From Gigaspora margarita (taxonomy: Eukaryota > Glomeromycota > Glomeromycetes > Diversisporales > Gigasporaceae): a DNA stretch of 64,000 bases. Shown in pieces: positions 11,321-22,722 of this stretch. The notes beneath the pieces are model-generated. The model was not told the DNA's origin. It was given only the letters and a program-made list of their open reading frames with translations, and made no database searches. How positions within the stretch are numbered: the stretch's first letter is position 1; every line of letters starts with the position of its first letter. The position numbers were made by a program, and so were the translations under genes. The DNA lies in the NCBI GenBank assembly GCA_009809945.1, contig WTPW01001090.1, positions 1 to 64,000 on the forward strand, given 5' to 3'.

Positions 11321-11501
11321 TATATTTGGTAATTTTTGCAAAATGTTACCTTTCTGTAGATATTCTGGGGTCCTGTTGTACTCTTATCTATATTACAAAT
11401 GTCAGGGCACCCCTGGAGGCACTCATGATCTAATAACTTGAATAAACATACCTTTCCCTTAGCGGAAGCTTTGACTATAAAAAAAAATTATATATGTTAA
11501 T

Positions 11502-11694
11502 ATCTAATATAATTATTATATACTAAGTTGCTACAAATAACATATAGAGAAAGTTAATAGAAATGCAAATTTATTTAATAAATTTGTCCATTTCTATTAA
11601 CTCCATTCTATATTACAATTTATTATATAGCAATTTTTTAGTTTTACTAAAGCATGTTTTGATTAAAAATTTTTGATATTATAAAAGTATTGGA
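11502..11694. other. AT-rich spacer
   Basis: Non-coding. It contains an imperfect inverted repeat, 'agttaatagaaatgcaaattta' with 'ttaataaatttgtccatttc', around 11550-11605. Nothing else is recognised. Confidence 0.5.
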
Positions 11695-11780
11695 TTTTTT
11701 TTTTTTGGTATTAAGGTAAGATCTTACTTATATCTTTATTAGTAATTTAGAAAAGCTACTATATAGAGTATACTTCTTTG

Positions 11781-12060
11781 CAGTATTGTACATTTTGACT
11801 GCCCACAGCCTTTTTTGGCTTGTTCATGTCCAAAATTGTCCAAATGACCAAGATTGTCCAAAGCTTGTCCAGGCTTTAATAATTAATAAATTTTCTTAAA
11901 AAATATATAACTATATATTTTTTTAGGTGCTGAACTTATTCTAGTTAAAATTAAAATAGGTTAACTTAATAAAAATTCAAGTAATTTTACTTTATTTAAT
12001 TGTTCAAAATTATTCAAAATTGTCCAAATTATTGTCCAAAGCTATCCCATAACAACACTG
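11781..12060. mobile_element. hAT MITE in LINE 3' UTR
   Basis: Left end CAGTATTGTAC, right end CATAACAACACTG; flanks CTTCTTTG (11773-11780) and CTTCTTAG (12061-12068) match at 7 of 8 positions. The interior repeats 'ttgtccaaa' many times near both ends, as in the fragment at 7799. Confidence 0.85.
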
Positions 12061-13622
12061 CTTCTTAGTATAAATACAAAATTTAAATTACATGCAAGAA
12101 TTGAAGCTTAGACTAATTTACTGGACCTAAACCTACTAGAGTGGTCAAAACTCATCTAGTTTGATAGTGCTACAATAAAATTTGTAGAAATACTATATTT
12201 AACCTAGTGATCAGCCCAAGAACTAATCTTCTTAAGAGCTGTACTAATAGGTGAACATTAATTTAAGTTAGTATAAAGTTGATTAGGCTGGCCACAAGGA
12301 TAGCTATATGTAAAAGTTCTGCATAGTATAGTTGTTTTTGGTTTGTAGTATATTAGAAGTAGTAGCAGAAGAAAGATAGGTTATATTATGAGTTTTTTGG
12401 CATAAAGTAAATTGGGAACAATAAGGTTTTCATAATTGTTCATAGGATAATTCTGAAATTTTAAGAATTTTAATTATAATTTGTAAAGCTAATTTGGAGA
12501 GTAAATTAAAGGATCTAAGGCCTTGAATAAGATAAGAAGGAATTAAGCCTTTAAGTATAGTTTGAATGTAATAAGAAGAAAATAAAGCAGATGATAAATA
12601 AAAGGCTGGGTGTTGATAAATAGTCTGAATAATTTGAGATATAGTATCTGAGGGAAGATCTAAATTTGTAGAGTTAATAGTATTAATAATAGCAGTAAGA
12701 ATAATTTGGTTAATACTATTTGTATTAGAACAGAAGAGCCAATGATTTAGAAAGTCAGGAGTGTTGCATAAAAAGCAGTTGGGATTTGAAAATAGGTAAG
12801 GATAAATTGTGTAAAAATGAAAATATAAAGGTAGTTCATTTAAAAATAGTTTAATTTTAAAAGCTTTAAGTTTACAAAGTTTGAAGTTGGTAATATTATT
12901 TGAAACTTTTTGATTATTATTAAAGTATAGCCAAGTAGAAAGTAATGAGTAAAGTGAGACCATACATTCATACATTGCTAAGAGGACCATAAAGCTATAA
13001 TATAAGCTTTGCAGATATTTTTAATAAATATTTATAGGTTGTAAAACTTGCTTATCTTGTATGTGGAGACAAACAAAGTCAAAAAACCACTAATTGAGAT
13101 TTAAATAAAGTTGTTAAATCCTATTTTGCAGTACTTTCCAGTATAGAGTAGGATATAGCAATTGGTGTAGTTAAAGTTAAGAAAGCAGCAGAGGTATGTT
13201 GATTGGCTAGTTGGTCAGCACGATTATTGAAAAGATTATCAGAGTGGGCCTGAACTTTTTGTAATCTTAGTTGAATATTAAAAGATTTAAGAACATTAAG
13301 GAGTGCATACCTTATAGGCCATGCAGTAAATTTGAATTTTTTAAAAGAGTTTGGATTAAAGTGTATAAGTTTGGTATGTTTAGATATAACTGATTGTGAA
13401 TTAGTAAAAATCTGAATAATAGAGTTTTGTAGTATAGTAGAAATAGTGGATAGAATTGAAATTAGTTCAGCACTATAAGAAGAGGGCCATTATTTGAGTT
13501 GGGCTAAAAACTCATATATAATTTGATTATTATCAAGTTGTACCCAACCAATGCCCATTGAACATTGGTCAGTACAGATATTTTTAACAGAACATCTGTG
13601 TAAAAGGTAAAAGAGATATAAT

Positions 13623-13914
13623 AGGACCCAGACATCTCTCATATAGGTCATAACTGGATTTTGGCCAATTTTGACCTAAATTGCTTAAAATGCCAAAATC
13701 TATTTCTTTAATAACTTCTGATCCAGTAATCAGAATTGGATAAACTTTTTTTATTAGATGCGTCTTACTAAGAGCTTCATTTTAAAAAAATGTTTATTCA
13801 AATTGGACTACTGGATGCCAATATAATTCCAAAACAGTTTTTTGCTTCTCAAATTTTTTAGGTGTTTTTGCTGAAAATTTCAAGTATGATCTCTATGCTA
13901 GATGTCTGGGTCCT
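13623..13914. mobile_element. hAT-like MITE in LINE coding sequence
   Basis: AGGACCCAGACATCT and AGATGTCTGGGTCCT are perfect 15-bp terminal inverted repeats. Flanks GATATAAT (13615-13622) and GGTATAAT (13915-13922) match at 7 of 8 positions. The perfect ends make this the younger copy of the family seen at 1451-1748. It splits the LINE frame just before the RNase H domain. Confidence 0.85.
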
Positions 13915-14529
13915 GGTATAATTATAGTTGTTTTGGGCAATAGATTGTAATAAATGAGAAGTTTGATTAGGTAAGAAAAGATCAGAAGCTAAGTAATCAG
14001 AAATATTTAAAATAGTAAATATAGGAATAGTAAGAGGATATTTAATAGTAGTAGAGTGAATAAGATCTATATAGTTTGCATTAAGATTAAGCTGCTTATT
14101 TGGTAGAATTCTACTATAAAAGAGAGTAGATAATGTAGCTAATATTTTAATTGTACAAGCAAAAGAAATACAATTGGTATTAAAGTTATAGCCTGGGCAA
14201 GGCATACAAGAAATAGAAGAAAGTGGGAATAAGTTAGATTGTGAAGTATCAATATTGGTAGTCCAATGAGTAATTGATATAGTATTAGAGTGTTTAAAAT
14301 ATCTGCAAGCTTTACCAATAATTATATCTTGGTTAAATAAGTAAGAAACCATGATTGGGGTTTTAAAGGTAAATGACAGGTATAGTAAGCAAATGTATTA
14401 TTACCTTGAGGTTGGCAATTGTAGAGATTGAAAATAAATACTGTTTTTGAAAATTATAAAATATTAGATATTATAGAAAGATAATGATATAAAAATTGAA
14501 TTAACATCCAGAATATTGTTAATATTCTG

Positions 14530-14834
14530 CAAAATTAAGCTTAATATAGGCCAAAATTTTAAACTATACTTTTTCTCTAAACATTATTTGTGCCAATAAT
14601 ATAATTATATTAGAAAATATTTGATTGGCTAATAAAAATTATTAATACTCATTATTAAAAATTGGTTAATCTATATTGCATAAATCAATTTTGGTGTCTT
14701 AATAAAAAACCAATCAGAAGTGTATTACATATACCAAATTTGGCGCCTTAATAAATTAGCCAATCAGATATTGTATTACATAAACTAAATTTGGCACCCC
14801 AAAAAAAATGGATGTCTTACTGTCCTGTACTGTA
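14530..14834 (-). mobile_element. Tc1/mariner-like terminus with subterminal tandem repeats
   Basis: Ends ...TTACTGTCCTGTACTGTA at 14834. Reading inward, 'aatttggcgcc' / 'ttaataaa' / 'ttagccaatcaga' / 'gtattacataaac' units of roughly 55-60 bp are repeated about three times. The same arrangement ends at 49302. The opposite end and any transposase are missing. Confidence 0.7.
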
Positions 14835-15386
14835 TAACAAATTAATCGATATAAATCATTATTTTCTAACAATATATATTGATTAATTGCTATATATTGA
14901 TATAAATCTATATAAAAAATTTTCTGATGATATTCTTTATTAAGCATGATTCAAATAATTAAAATTCTATAAAAATCTATTTGCTTATTAAAAAGTTTTA
15001 TTAGTAGAAACTTTAACATGGCCACAATACCCCAACTCTTTTATTTTAAAAAAGAAATGCAGAATATTTCAAAATTTGCAGCAGATTGAGAAATAATTCA
15101 AAAATTATTTCAATAATATTTACAATATTTTATATTTTTAAATACACATAATCAAATAAAAACCAAAATAGCAAAATAATAGTTAAATAAATAAATAAGT
15201 ATATATTTAGTAATAACTTAATTTATTTTATTTGAAAAATTTAAACTATTTTAAAAAATTACAAATATAAAGCAAAATTTTTAATTATATTTTATTAATA
15301 AAATTTATAAAAAACAAAAAAAAAAAGCAGCATTATTTGTATATAAAAAATCAAAAATAAATATATATATATATATATATATATAT
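14835..15386. repeat. AT-rich spacer ending in (AT)n
   Basis: Nothing coding. 'attgctatatattgatataaatc' type self-complementary sequence lies near 14870-14905, and an (AT)n microsatellite at 15361-15386 directly precedes the LTR element. Confidence 0.6.
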
Positions 15387-15998
15387 TGTTACAAGCGTTA
15401 TAGCCTTCTTAATATAACACCTGCAATATAACACACAGCGACAGGGATCTTGTAAGGGTCAGAGAAGATATGAAGCAGTGTGCAAGTGGAATGTTACTTC
15501 ACTATGGTGGTTCGGTATATTTATTTATCAAAGAGCAAGAGAGTATTTATTTGGCAAAGATATATTTTTTATTTATGAGATAATATTCAAAATAGATAAC
15601 TATTTCTAAACATTAGAGGGAGGAGAGGGGAATCTAAGTCTAAGCTTAAAGCTAATGTGCAGGAAAGCAGAAAGCTAGGGTTTATATATCTTTTCATTAT
15701 TAGTAGTAGAAATGGTAGAAATGGTAGAAATAGTAGAAATGGTAGAAATGGTAGAAATGGTAGAAATGGTAGAAATAGTAGAAATAGTAGAAATGGTAGA
15801 AATGGTAGAAATGGTAGAAATGGTAGAAATAGTAGAAATAGTAGAAATGGTAGAAATGGTAGAAATGGTAACCATTTTATCTGTTCTTCTATTTAACTAT
15901 TTATAATAACAATAATACAATAATAATAATATAATAAAATTAACTACGACAATAAAAATTTAAAATAAAAAAATAATATTAAAACTCATTCTATAACA
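15387..15998 (-). repeat. LTR (3' LTR in element orientation)
   Basis: 612 bp, TGTTA...TAACA. It includes a 9-bp minisatellite at 15704-15869, GGTAGAAAT and AGTAGAAAT, about 18 copies. The apparent open frames there (repeated MVEMVEI or STISTI) are translations of the minisatellite, not genes. Confidence 0.9.
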
Positions 15999-17359
15999 TT
16001 TCCGTCCCCTTTAAGAACGAACTCCATGAGTTTCTGGATCTAATAAACTTTACAAAATAACAAAAAATACTAAGTATGATTTTCAATTATAAAATCCATG
16101 TCTGTATCTAATCCTTGATTTGACTCTAGTTCTTTTGATAATTCTTTGCTTGGTTTTAGCACATGATCAATTTGTAGGTGTGGCTAAGGTTTGAGACTGA
16201 AAAATAGAAGTTTCTATTTTGGATTCTATTGTCTGAGTAATCAGGGTACCTGGGTTTGGTTCTGTTTCTAGTACATTGTCTATTTTGGTATTGTATTCCT
16301 TGTAGATATTTTTAGAATGTTGAGGAAACTTTCAAATATAGTAATAAGGAGTTAGTTCAGTAATAAGAAAATTTGATATGATATCAATTTGATTTACTTA
16401 TCAAATTGATTGGTGATAGCCTAATTTGGGAATTAATTCAAATATGCACATTCATTATTATGTATAATTGTCAGAACTGGTAATTTATACATGATTGTTC
16501 TAAGAATTTTAACTCATGGTATAATTATTGTACTTCTTTGTTTTTCTGATACAACAAAGAATTATCCCATGTAATTCTCACATGTTTTATATTTGCATTG
16601 GTCATATGCAAAAATCTTATTCAAAAATACTTGTCAAAACTTGGCAAAACTTGTCAAAAATTTTGCTCAACATGTGTTTTGGTAATTTAGTTGTTGCTTT
16701 CTCCCCTTAAAAATTGTGAGGTCTCTGAATTTCCTTATTAATTTGTCTAAAATTAGCTTCTAATTTTCTAATTGGTGTTTATCGGTTAGCTAATTTCAAA
16801 TTCTGTAACTTAATTTCTTTTCATTGTGACTTTTGTTATTGTTGTTTACAGTTGGTTGATTTCCATTTTGGGATAATCATCTCTATCATCTGTATCTATT
16901 TAAAATCTAGTTTTCAAATGTTCGTTTCTTTAAAATTTTTCACTAAATCTTCACCAGTTAATATTCCTTTCTTTATCCTCTATTTTGTTCTTTTCTTGTC
17001 CCTAAATTTTCTAATTTATTTCTTTTTCTCTTTTTTTTTCATTTAGATGGTTTTTTTTTCAAGAATTTTTTGTTAATACACCGTTTATTGAAACTCTGCC
17101 AGCTTTAAAGGTGTGTATATGTTCAGGCTGTAAGCTTAGCCTCAGGTGGCTCTGAGACAAAGCTGGTTTTTTATATCTGGGTGAGCACCCTATATTTGGT
17201 TCTATAACCTCTATAGTGGTCACCCCAGTAGATATTTCCTCTTTTAAAACTTTGTGTTCTCTTTTGCTGTAGTAGCCAATGCATTTGTGTTTATTTTTAT
17301 TTTCCTTTTTTTTTAAAGAATAGTACTTTTGAAATAGTCTTTTCTAACATGCCTTTTCA

Positions 17360-17731
17360 TAGATGACAAGAACAAGCAAAACCAAATCAGTCTCTTCTCA
17401 GTTGGCAGTGCTTCGAAATCAGGTAATAAACCTTGAAGAAGAAGCTCGAGAAAGAAATCCTCTACCAGATAATGTTTTGTGAAATAATCTGGTGCAAGCA
17501 AGTAATTACGAATGGTTGGTGATAGAGAGAAATCGATTACATACTCGAGTTGAAGATTTAGAGGAAATAAATTGGGAGTTAAAAAGAGGAATTAGAGAAG
17601 TAGAAGAAGAAAATTGGGAATTAAGAAGGAGGGTAGAAAAAAGTTGGTGGTGTATGATTTTAGGAATAATTTTGTATATAGTTTTAGTTTTTTTTTCATT
17701 ATTTGTAAATAAAATTTATAATTTTTTTTGA
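17360..17731 (+). CDS. Putative coiled-coil, single-membrane-span protein inside LTR element
   Basis: Unrecognised. The 79-codon open frame 17492-17731 encodes an N-terminal heptad-rich coiled coil (residues about 12-52, rich in E, L, R; e.g. RVEDLEEINWELKRG) followed by a hydrophobic segment (about 54-76, MILGIILYIVLVFFSLFV) and a short basic end. The sequence just upstream (from 17360) continues a similar charged pattern in the same strand. It lies antisense to the inferred direction of the retroelement. Options are a passenger gene, an antisense accessory frame, or chance. The non-random coiled coil followed by a membrane segment favours a real or formerly real protein. No promoter was identified. 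Confidence 0.35.
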
Positions 17732-18139
17732 TATTTTGTAAATAAGTAATAAAATAATTAATGAAGTTTTAAGTTTCCAAAAAAAAATTAATTTTAATTA
17801 TAAAGTTTTAATTGTTCCAAAAAATAAATAAGAAAGTTTTCATTTCCTGTGTCTAAAATTTTTAAGTGTAAAAATTTTGAATTCGTTAAAGTCTTTGTCT
17901 ATTGTTGATTTTTTTTTGTAGTTTTTTTTTCAAAGTCTTTCAAAAGTCTTGTATAGCTCTAAACGAGGGCTTACATAACCATTAGTACGTATAAATTTTT
18001 TGCAGTTTTGACCCTTGGTTTTGATCACGAATTATAATACATGTTCTATTGGTTATAATTATAGTATAATCACTACGTTATACAAAAAGATTATGTGTAA
18101 TATTAAATTAAGAATTTTTTTGATTTACATATGCTAATT

Positions 18140-20700
18140 CTTTTCTTCTTTTTTTTCAGGGTATCGATGTTGGAACCGTCGTCGTTCTTAGAGTCATAGT
18201 TAATTCTCGGAGTTGTCATTAGTGGTGTCGAGGTCTTTGTTGTGTACTTGTTTTGGCGTCGTTGTTTTTCGAGATCAACATTTTCTTTTGTATTACCATG
18301 CGAACAGTCTTGTAGATTCAGATTTCTGGGTCTATATTACTGAGGTAGGTGCTGTTTCTGATATTTGTTTATTCTGGTATTTCTATATTATTATTTTTTT
18401 TTTTAAGATTCTTCATCGACATAGTCTATTCTTCTAGGATTTGCTTTATTGTTTTTCAGTACTCTTGGGGTCATAAGTTTTTGCAGTTCATGGAGCTCTG
18501 GAAGTTGAATCTTTGTCAGTACTGTCTGGTCAGTTTTCTTCGTCTTTACTTTGGGGTCTTGGTAAGTAGTTCTGATAAATCTTGGTCTTTCTTTTCTATA
18601 TTCTTAGTATGTTGGGTTTCAGTGTATGCTTCTTCTTTTTTTTTTCTAGGTTTTGTCTCTTTGTTGTACAGGGTGGTCGTTTGATTTTTTTGTCTGTTCT
18701 GTAAGTCCTGCGGCTTTTGGTTGGTCTTTGTCTTGTTTCTCCTTACGTTCTTGGTATGGTATTGTTTTTATGTCCTTTGAAGTAAGTGTGGTATAGTTCT
18801 TTTTTTTTATTTGGCAATTTGACTAATAAAAATTTTGATTTGGGCTTGGTTTATATTTGCTGGATCTTATCCTTTTCTCAGGTCTTGGGCTCGATTGGGT
18901 TACTGGAATGGTGCCACATTGGCGGGTTATAGATATGGGCTTAGTGTATCTTCATCAGATTTTTATCGTGACCTGTTTGGCTTTTCTTGGGACTGGACCT
19001 ATAGACCTTTCGTTTCTTTATCTGTACTTGGGTCTTGTCTTGTGGTCTATTTTGGCATAGGTTAAATATATATATATATATTTTGTCTTTTGTCAGTTCT
19101 TTATAACTAAGTCTAATGCCATGGTTGGTTGTTTTTGGTAGATTTGAGATACCGCAGTGATGAATTGCTGGGAGTTTGCACGAGTATAGTTTTGTTTCTA
19201 ATTGTCTGGTATCTTGGAACATATCGGAGTGTCATCCTAATGAAAATTCTTGTACTATTAGTTTCTTTATTGTGGGTTGGACCTTATCTTTTGGAGGGTC
19301 CTACATTGTCAAAGTACTATGTAGTTTACCATGATTGGACTTCAGAGAAGCATCAGAGGGAATTTTTTGGGTCTTTATGCATTTAGATTACGGCTGAGGG
19401 TTAGAATGAATCTGGTTATTTTTTTTTTTTATATATATATTGTCAAATGAAATCATTGATGCGGTCAAGATTATTAATGTGAAGGAAATGATCAATGCAA
19501 ACGAAATGATCACTCCGTGATCTATTGGTTCTAGGATCGGACTTCCAAGATAAGTATAGGTCCTTGTTCTCTTTTATTTCTATTTGACCTTTAACTAATT
19601 CTCTTATCTAATAGGGCGATATTGCGAAATCGATGGAGGGGGTAAAATAACTTAATCTTGAACAGGTCGTATGCACATTTTCTTAGACATAGTATGGGGG
19701 TACTGGTGAATTCGAACATCAAAGGAGGTGGTTGTCGACTTGAATTCTCTAAATAAACAACCTATATTCCTATCTTTGTATAACCAAATGGTCCAAGTGG
19801 ATAAGGTAGTTTCGAATTGGTAGATTTGGGTATTTTATTGAGATGGAGTATGGGATCAGGTAATGGAAGCAGATTCTTAGATAGATGCAGATTCTAGGAT
19901 TATATAGAAATGGGTTTAAGGAATTAAACAATTCGTATTAAGGGTTTTAGAGGTAGGGGTCGAATAATTGTTTAGAATCAGATTTAGAAGGGGGGATCGA
20001 ATAATTAAGAATGGAAGAAGGATGTTTAGTTAGTAGATTAATAATCAGATGGGTTAGAATTAGGAATAGAATAGTGTTTAAAATGTATTAAAATTAATGT
20101 AAATGAATATATTTATTTTTTTTCTTTTATATATATATATTTTTTAATAATTAAATAAAAGAAATATTTTTCTAACATATGTATATATATATACTGGGAA
20201 CCGGGAACTAATAAAGTTATATTGCTTCACTTGGGACAATTATTGTGATAGCTTATATGTTACATGATACCGTGAACTTCCAAATTCAGGGTTCATCGTC
20301 ATTCAAATATTTATATATTTTTTGAAAGATTTTTTTTTTTAACTGTTATTATATTTTTTTTCATAGATGTGGAGTATTGATTGTACGGTAGAGTTCAAGT
20401 AGATTTGAAATTGGTAGATTCGGAGTTACGTGATACAGGAAGAATAGTAGTTCAGGATTTATGTGGATTTGGAATAGGGGTGAGTTGGAGTGTGTACAAG
20501 GGTTTAAGGTCTTGGGGGACCCGGGATTGATGGAGAAGGTGATAGTTTTGGGATTGATGGGTTTGGGTTTATATAGATTTGGGAATTACAGGTAGGATTT
20601 GGGGGTTGTATAGTTAGAGTTTTCGAAAGGGTAGGCTTTATGGGTTATAAGTAGAATCAGGTTAGGGTAAATGTATTAAATTAAATTAAGAATAATAAAT
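18140..20700. other. Interior of LTR element, unclassified
   Basis: From 18140 to 19390 the plus strand is T/G-rich with several pyrimidine-tract-AG sites (e.g. near 18160, 18436, 18650) and short frames. From 19600 to 20660 it becomes purine-rich, with many GGG runs. No protein family is recognised on either strand. Confidence 0.4.
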
Positions 20701-21451
20701 AGAGTTAAAATGAAATAAATAAAGAAATTGGTTCACTATAGCATTTATCAAATGTATAATTTTATTTGAGCATTCCTTGTCTCAATTCAGTTAGAATTGG
20801 CTTCCTTTTAACAAATATAATAATCTAAGCCTTTGCCTCAACTCAACAAGAGTTGGATCCAAAAATATTCTCCAAAAATTCTGTATCTAAATAAACTACT
20901 GAGTCTTTCAAAAATAAAATAAAATGTCCATTATTATTCTAATTTAGAATAATTCAAAACCAGTTATCCAAAAAGAAAAGTCCATAAATAATTTTGAAAG
21001 TAAGAAAAGTATTAATTTGTTTAAACAAGAAGTTTAGCTATTAAGTTGCAAAGTTCAATTATCAGGGTCCATGTTTCAAGTGAGAAAAATTTGCTGTTTT
21101 CTTTTAAAAGGTCTAATATAAGCTTTACTATCCTATTCCATTGTTGGCAAGGTTGTTGTTTCTTTTGTTCTTGTTGCTTTTTTCTTAAAAATCTTTTATT
21201 TTGCCTCTTTTTCCAAAAATAATATCCTTTGTTATTCTATTTCTAAAGAAGAATACCATGTTGAAAATAATGTCCAACTGTTTTTAAACTTTTCTGCCAG
21301 AAGGCACCAAAATGTTACAAGCGTTATAGCCTTCTTAATATAACACCTGCAATATAACACACAGCGACAAGGATCTTGTAAGGGTCAGAGAAGATATGAA
21401 GCAGTGTGCAAGTGGAATGTTACTTCAGTATGGCAGTTCGGTATATTTATT

Positions 21452-22249
21452 GGGACTGCCTATTTCCACTATGGAATTTTGCTATTTCTAGCATGGTAAC
21501 ACAAGATTTTCTATTTTTAGATTTTAATATAATATTGTTTGAAACAACTTGATTTATGTTACCAAAACAAGAATTGTGTAACATTATACAACATTAGTAG
21601 CATGTAACCAAAAATTATTTTTGCAAAAACAATGCACTGGTCTTTGTGTAACATACATGCATATGTTGTGTAACCAATATATGGTAGATTTAGGGTTAGG
21701 GTGGGCTGGAATTATGTCTAACCCGCTGGGGGCATTATCATGATAGTGCCACTAGCATTAAGTTTAATGCCGGCCAACTCAGGGTTAAGTTACCAAAATA
21801 AGGCTTGTGTAATGTTTACAACATTAGTGGCGTGTAGTGATTTAAGCCACATAGTTTTAGTCGGCTGGCTTAGTCAGCCAACTAAATCATCGGCTAAACG
21901 GCTAGCTAACGGCTAACTATTGGTCTGCATCTGAAATATTTCGAGTTATTTGGCCCGTATTTATTTTTCTTTTCGGAATTTATCAGATTCTTACAATAGT
22001 TAGCATTAGCCAGCCGATCACATTACATCAGCTGGCTTAGCCAGCTAAGCCGGCTTAGCTGTGGCTGCCTTAGCCAGCTTAAATCACTAGTGGCGTGTAA
22101 CCAAAAATTATTTTTGCAAAAAAAATGCACTAGGCCTTTGTGTAACATAAGTGCATATATTATTTTGTATTATTTTGAATTCTAAAATAGAAAATCTTGT
22201 GTAACTATGGTGGAAATAGCAAAAAACCATGGTGGAAATAGCAATACCC
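21452..22249. mobile_element. hAT element inside LTR
   Basis: GGGACTGCCTATTTCCACTA at the left answers GGTGGAAATAGCAATACCC at the right. An exact 8-bp duplication TATTTATT lies at 21444-21451 and 22250-22257, and the other LTR shows the empty site (15515 region). Direct sub-repeats such as 'gtaaccaaaaattatttttgc' occur twice. It contains a second hAT insertion. Confidence 0.9.
21835..22089. mobile_element. hAT MITE nested in hAT element
   Basis: TAGTGATTTAAGCC and CAGCTTAAATCACTA are the ends; an exact 8-bp duplication GTGGCGTG lies at 21827-21834 and 22090-22097. The arms are full of 'ggctggctta' and 'ccagctaagccggctta' words that pair with each other, so much of the 255 bp is a hairpin. 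Confidence 0.9.
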
Positions 22250-22722
22250 TATTTATTTATCAAAGAGCAAGAGAGTATTTATTTGGCAAAGATATATTTT
22301 ATTTATTTATGAGATAATATTCAAAATAGATAACTATTTCTAAACATTAGAGGGAGGAGAGAGAAGCTGAGTCTAAGCTTAAAGCTAATGTACAGGAAAA
22401 CAGAAAGCTAGAGTTTATATATCTTTTCATCATTAGTAGTAAAAATGGTAGAAATAGTAGAAATAGTAGAAATAGTAGAAATGGTAGAAATGGTAGAAAT
22501 GGTAGAAATGGTAGAAATTGTAGAAATGGTAGAAATGGTAGAAATGGTAGGAATAGTAGAAATGGTAGAAATGGTAAAAATGGTAGAAATGGTAACCATT
22601 TTATCTGTTCTTCTATTTAACTATTTATAATAACTATAATACAATAATAATAATATAATAAAATTAACTACGACAATAAAAATTTAAAATAAGAAAATAA
22701 TATTAAAACTCATTCTATAACA

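Larger units (their letters stand above)
9145..11485 (+). mobile_element. Long tRNA-headed retroposon carrying three hAT insertions
   Basis: The 16-bp direct repeat AATTATATATGTTAAT flanks it exactly (9129-9144 and 11486-11501), and it ends in an A-run at 11479-11487, so it was inserted by target-primed reverse transcription. The 5' head is tRNA-like: after removing the hAT element at 9158-9774 the head reads GTGCTGATATAGCGAAGTTG, with an A box TAGCGAAGTTGG (9785-9796) and a B box GAGTTCGTATCC near 9820-9835. The body has a higher GC content than its surroundings and no long open frame. It contains a direct repeat of 'tagtttgcttatttttg' ending '-tgcag' (near 10930 and 10981). Without the three hAT elements and one copy of each of their target duplications the retroposon is about 1.1 kb, which is long for a SINE. 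Confidence 0.85.
11695..14352 (-). mobile_element. LINE (RNase H and zf-RVT), 5'-truncated, with two hAT insertions
   Basis: Minus-strand non-LTR retrotransposon. The A-tail is the T-run at 11697-11706. Reading minus from 14352, a frame of about 145 codons holds the stretch between reverse transcriptase and RNase H. A hAT insertion (13623-13914) follows, then an RNase H-like domain (about 13612-13140) recognisable by TDQCSMGIGWVQL, AELISIL, TNSQS and HSDNLFNNRADQLA. A further frame at 12990-12430 (186 codons) contains the zinc finger C72, C75, H83, C87 (CFLC-x7-H-x3-C). The RNase H part has an in-frame stop near 13490 and TNS where the usual third acidic residue would be, so the copy is inactive. 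The reverse transcriptase itself is missing. A second hAT element lies in the 3' UTR (11781-12060). The 3' UTR is related to that of the fragment at 4456-5370. Confidence 0.85.
15387..22722 (-). mobile_element. LTR retroelement fossil, probably non-autonomous
   Basis: Two LTRs of the same family (15387-15998 and 21313-22722; the second is enlarged by a hAT insertion) begin TGTTACAAGCG and end CATTCTATAACA. AT-repeat sequence (ATATA) borders both outer edges, compatible with a 5-bp target duplication. Orientation is minus: next to the LTR at 15998 the minus strand reads a purine tract AAAGGGGACGGAAA, and inside the LTR at 21313 it reads TTTTGGTGCC, a plausible primer-binding site. Minus-strand sequence near 21000-21250 resembles a basic, glutamine-rich gag beginning. 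I recognise no reverse transcriptase or integrase core in the 5.3-kb interior, so it is broken or was always non-autonomous. The LTRs remain very alike, which implies a fairly recent insertion. Family (Gypsy or Copia) not determined. Confidence 0.85.
21313..22722 (-). repeat. LTR (5' LTR in element orientation), with hAT insertion
   Basis: Same sequence as 15387-15998 apart from a few substitutions and the 798-bp hAT insertion. Its minisatellite (22435-22592) has about the same number of 9-bp units, with different variants. Confidence 0.9.

Noticed and set aside
15675-15906. Overlapping frames of repeated MVEMVEI, GRNGRN and STISTI
   Set aside because: They are translations of a 9-bp minisatellite open in several frames on both strands; the same occurs at 22408-22630.
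18835-19386. Small membrane-protein genes in T-rich plus-strand frames
   Set aside because: Hydrophobic translations are expected from T-rich DNA; the overlapping frames on both strands show no start context or family.
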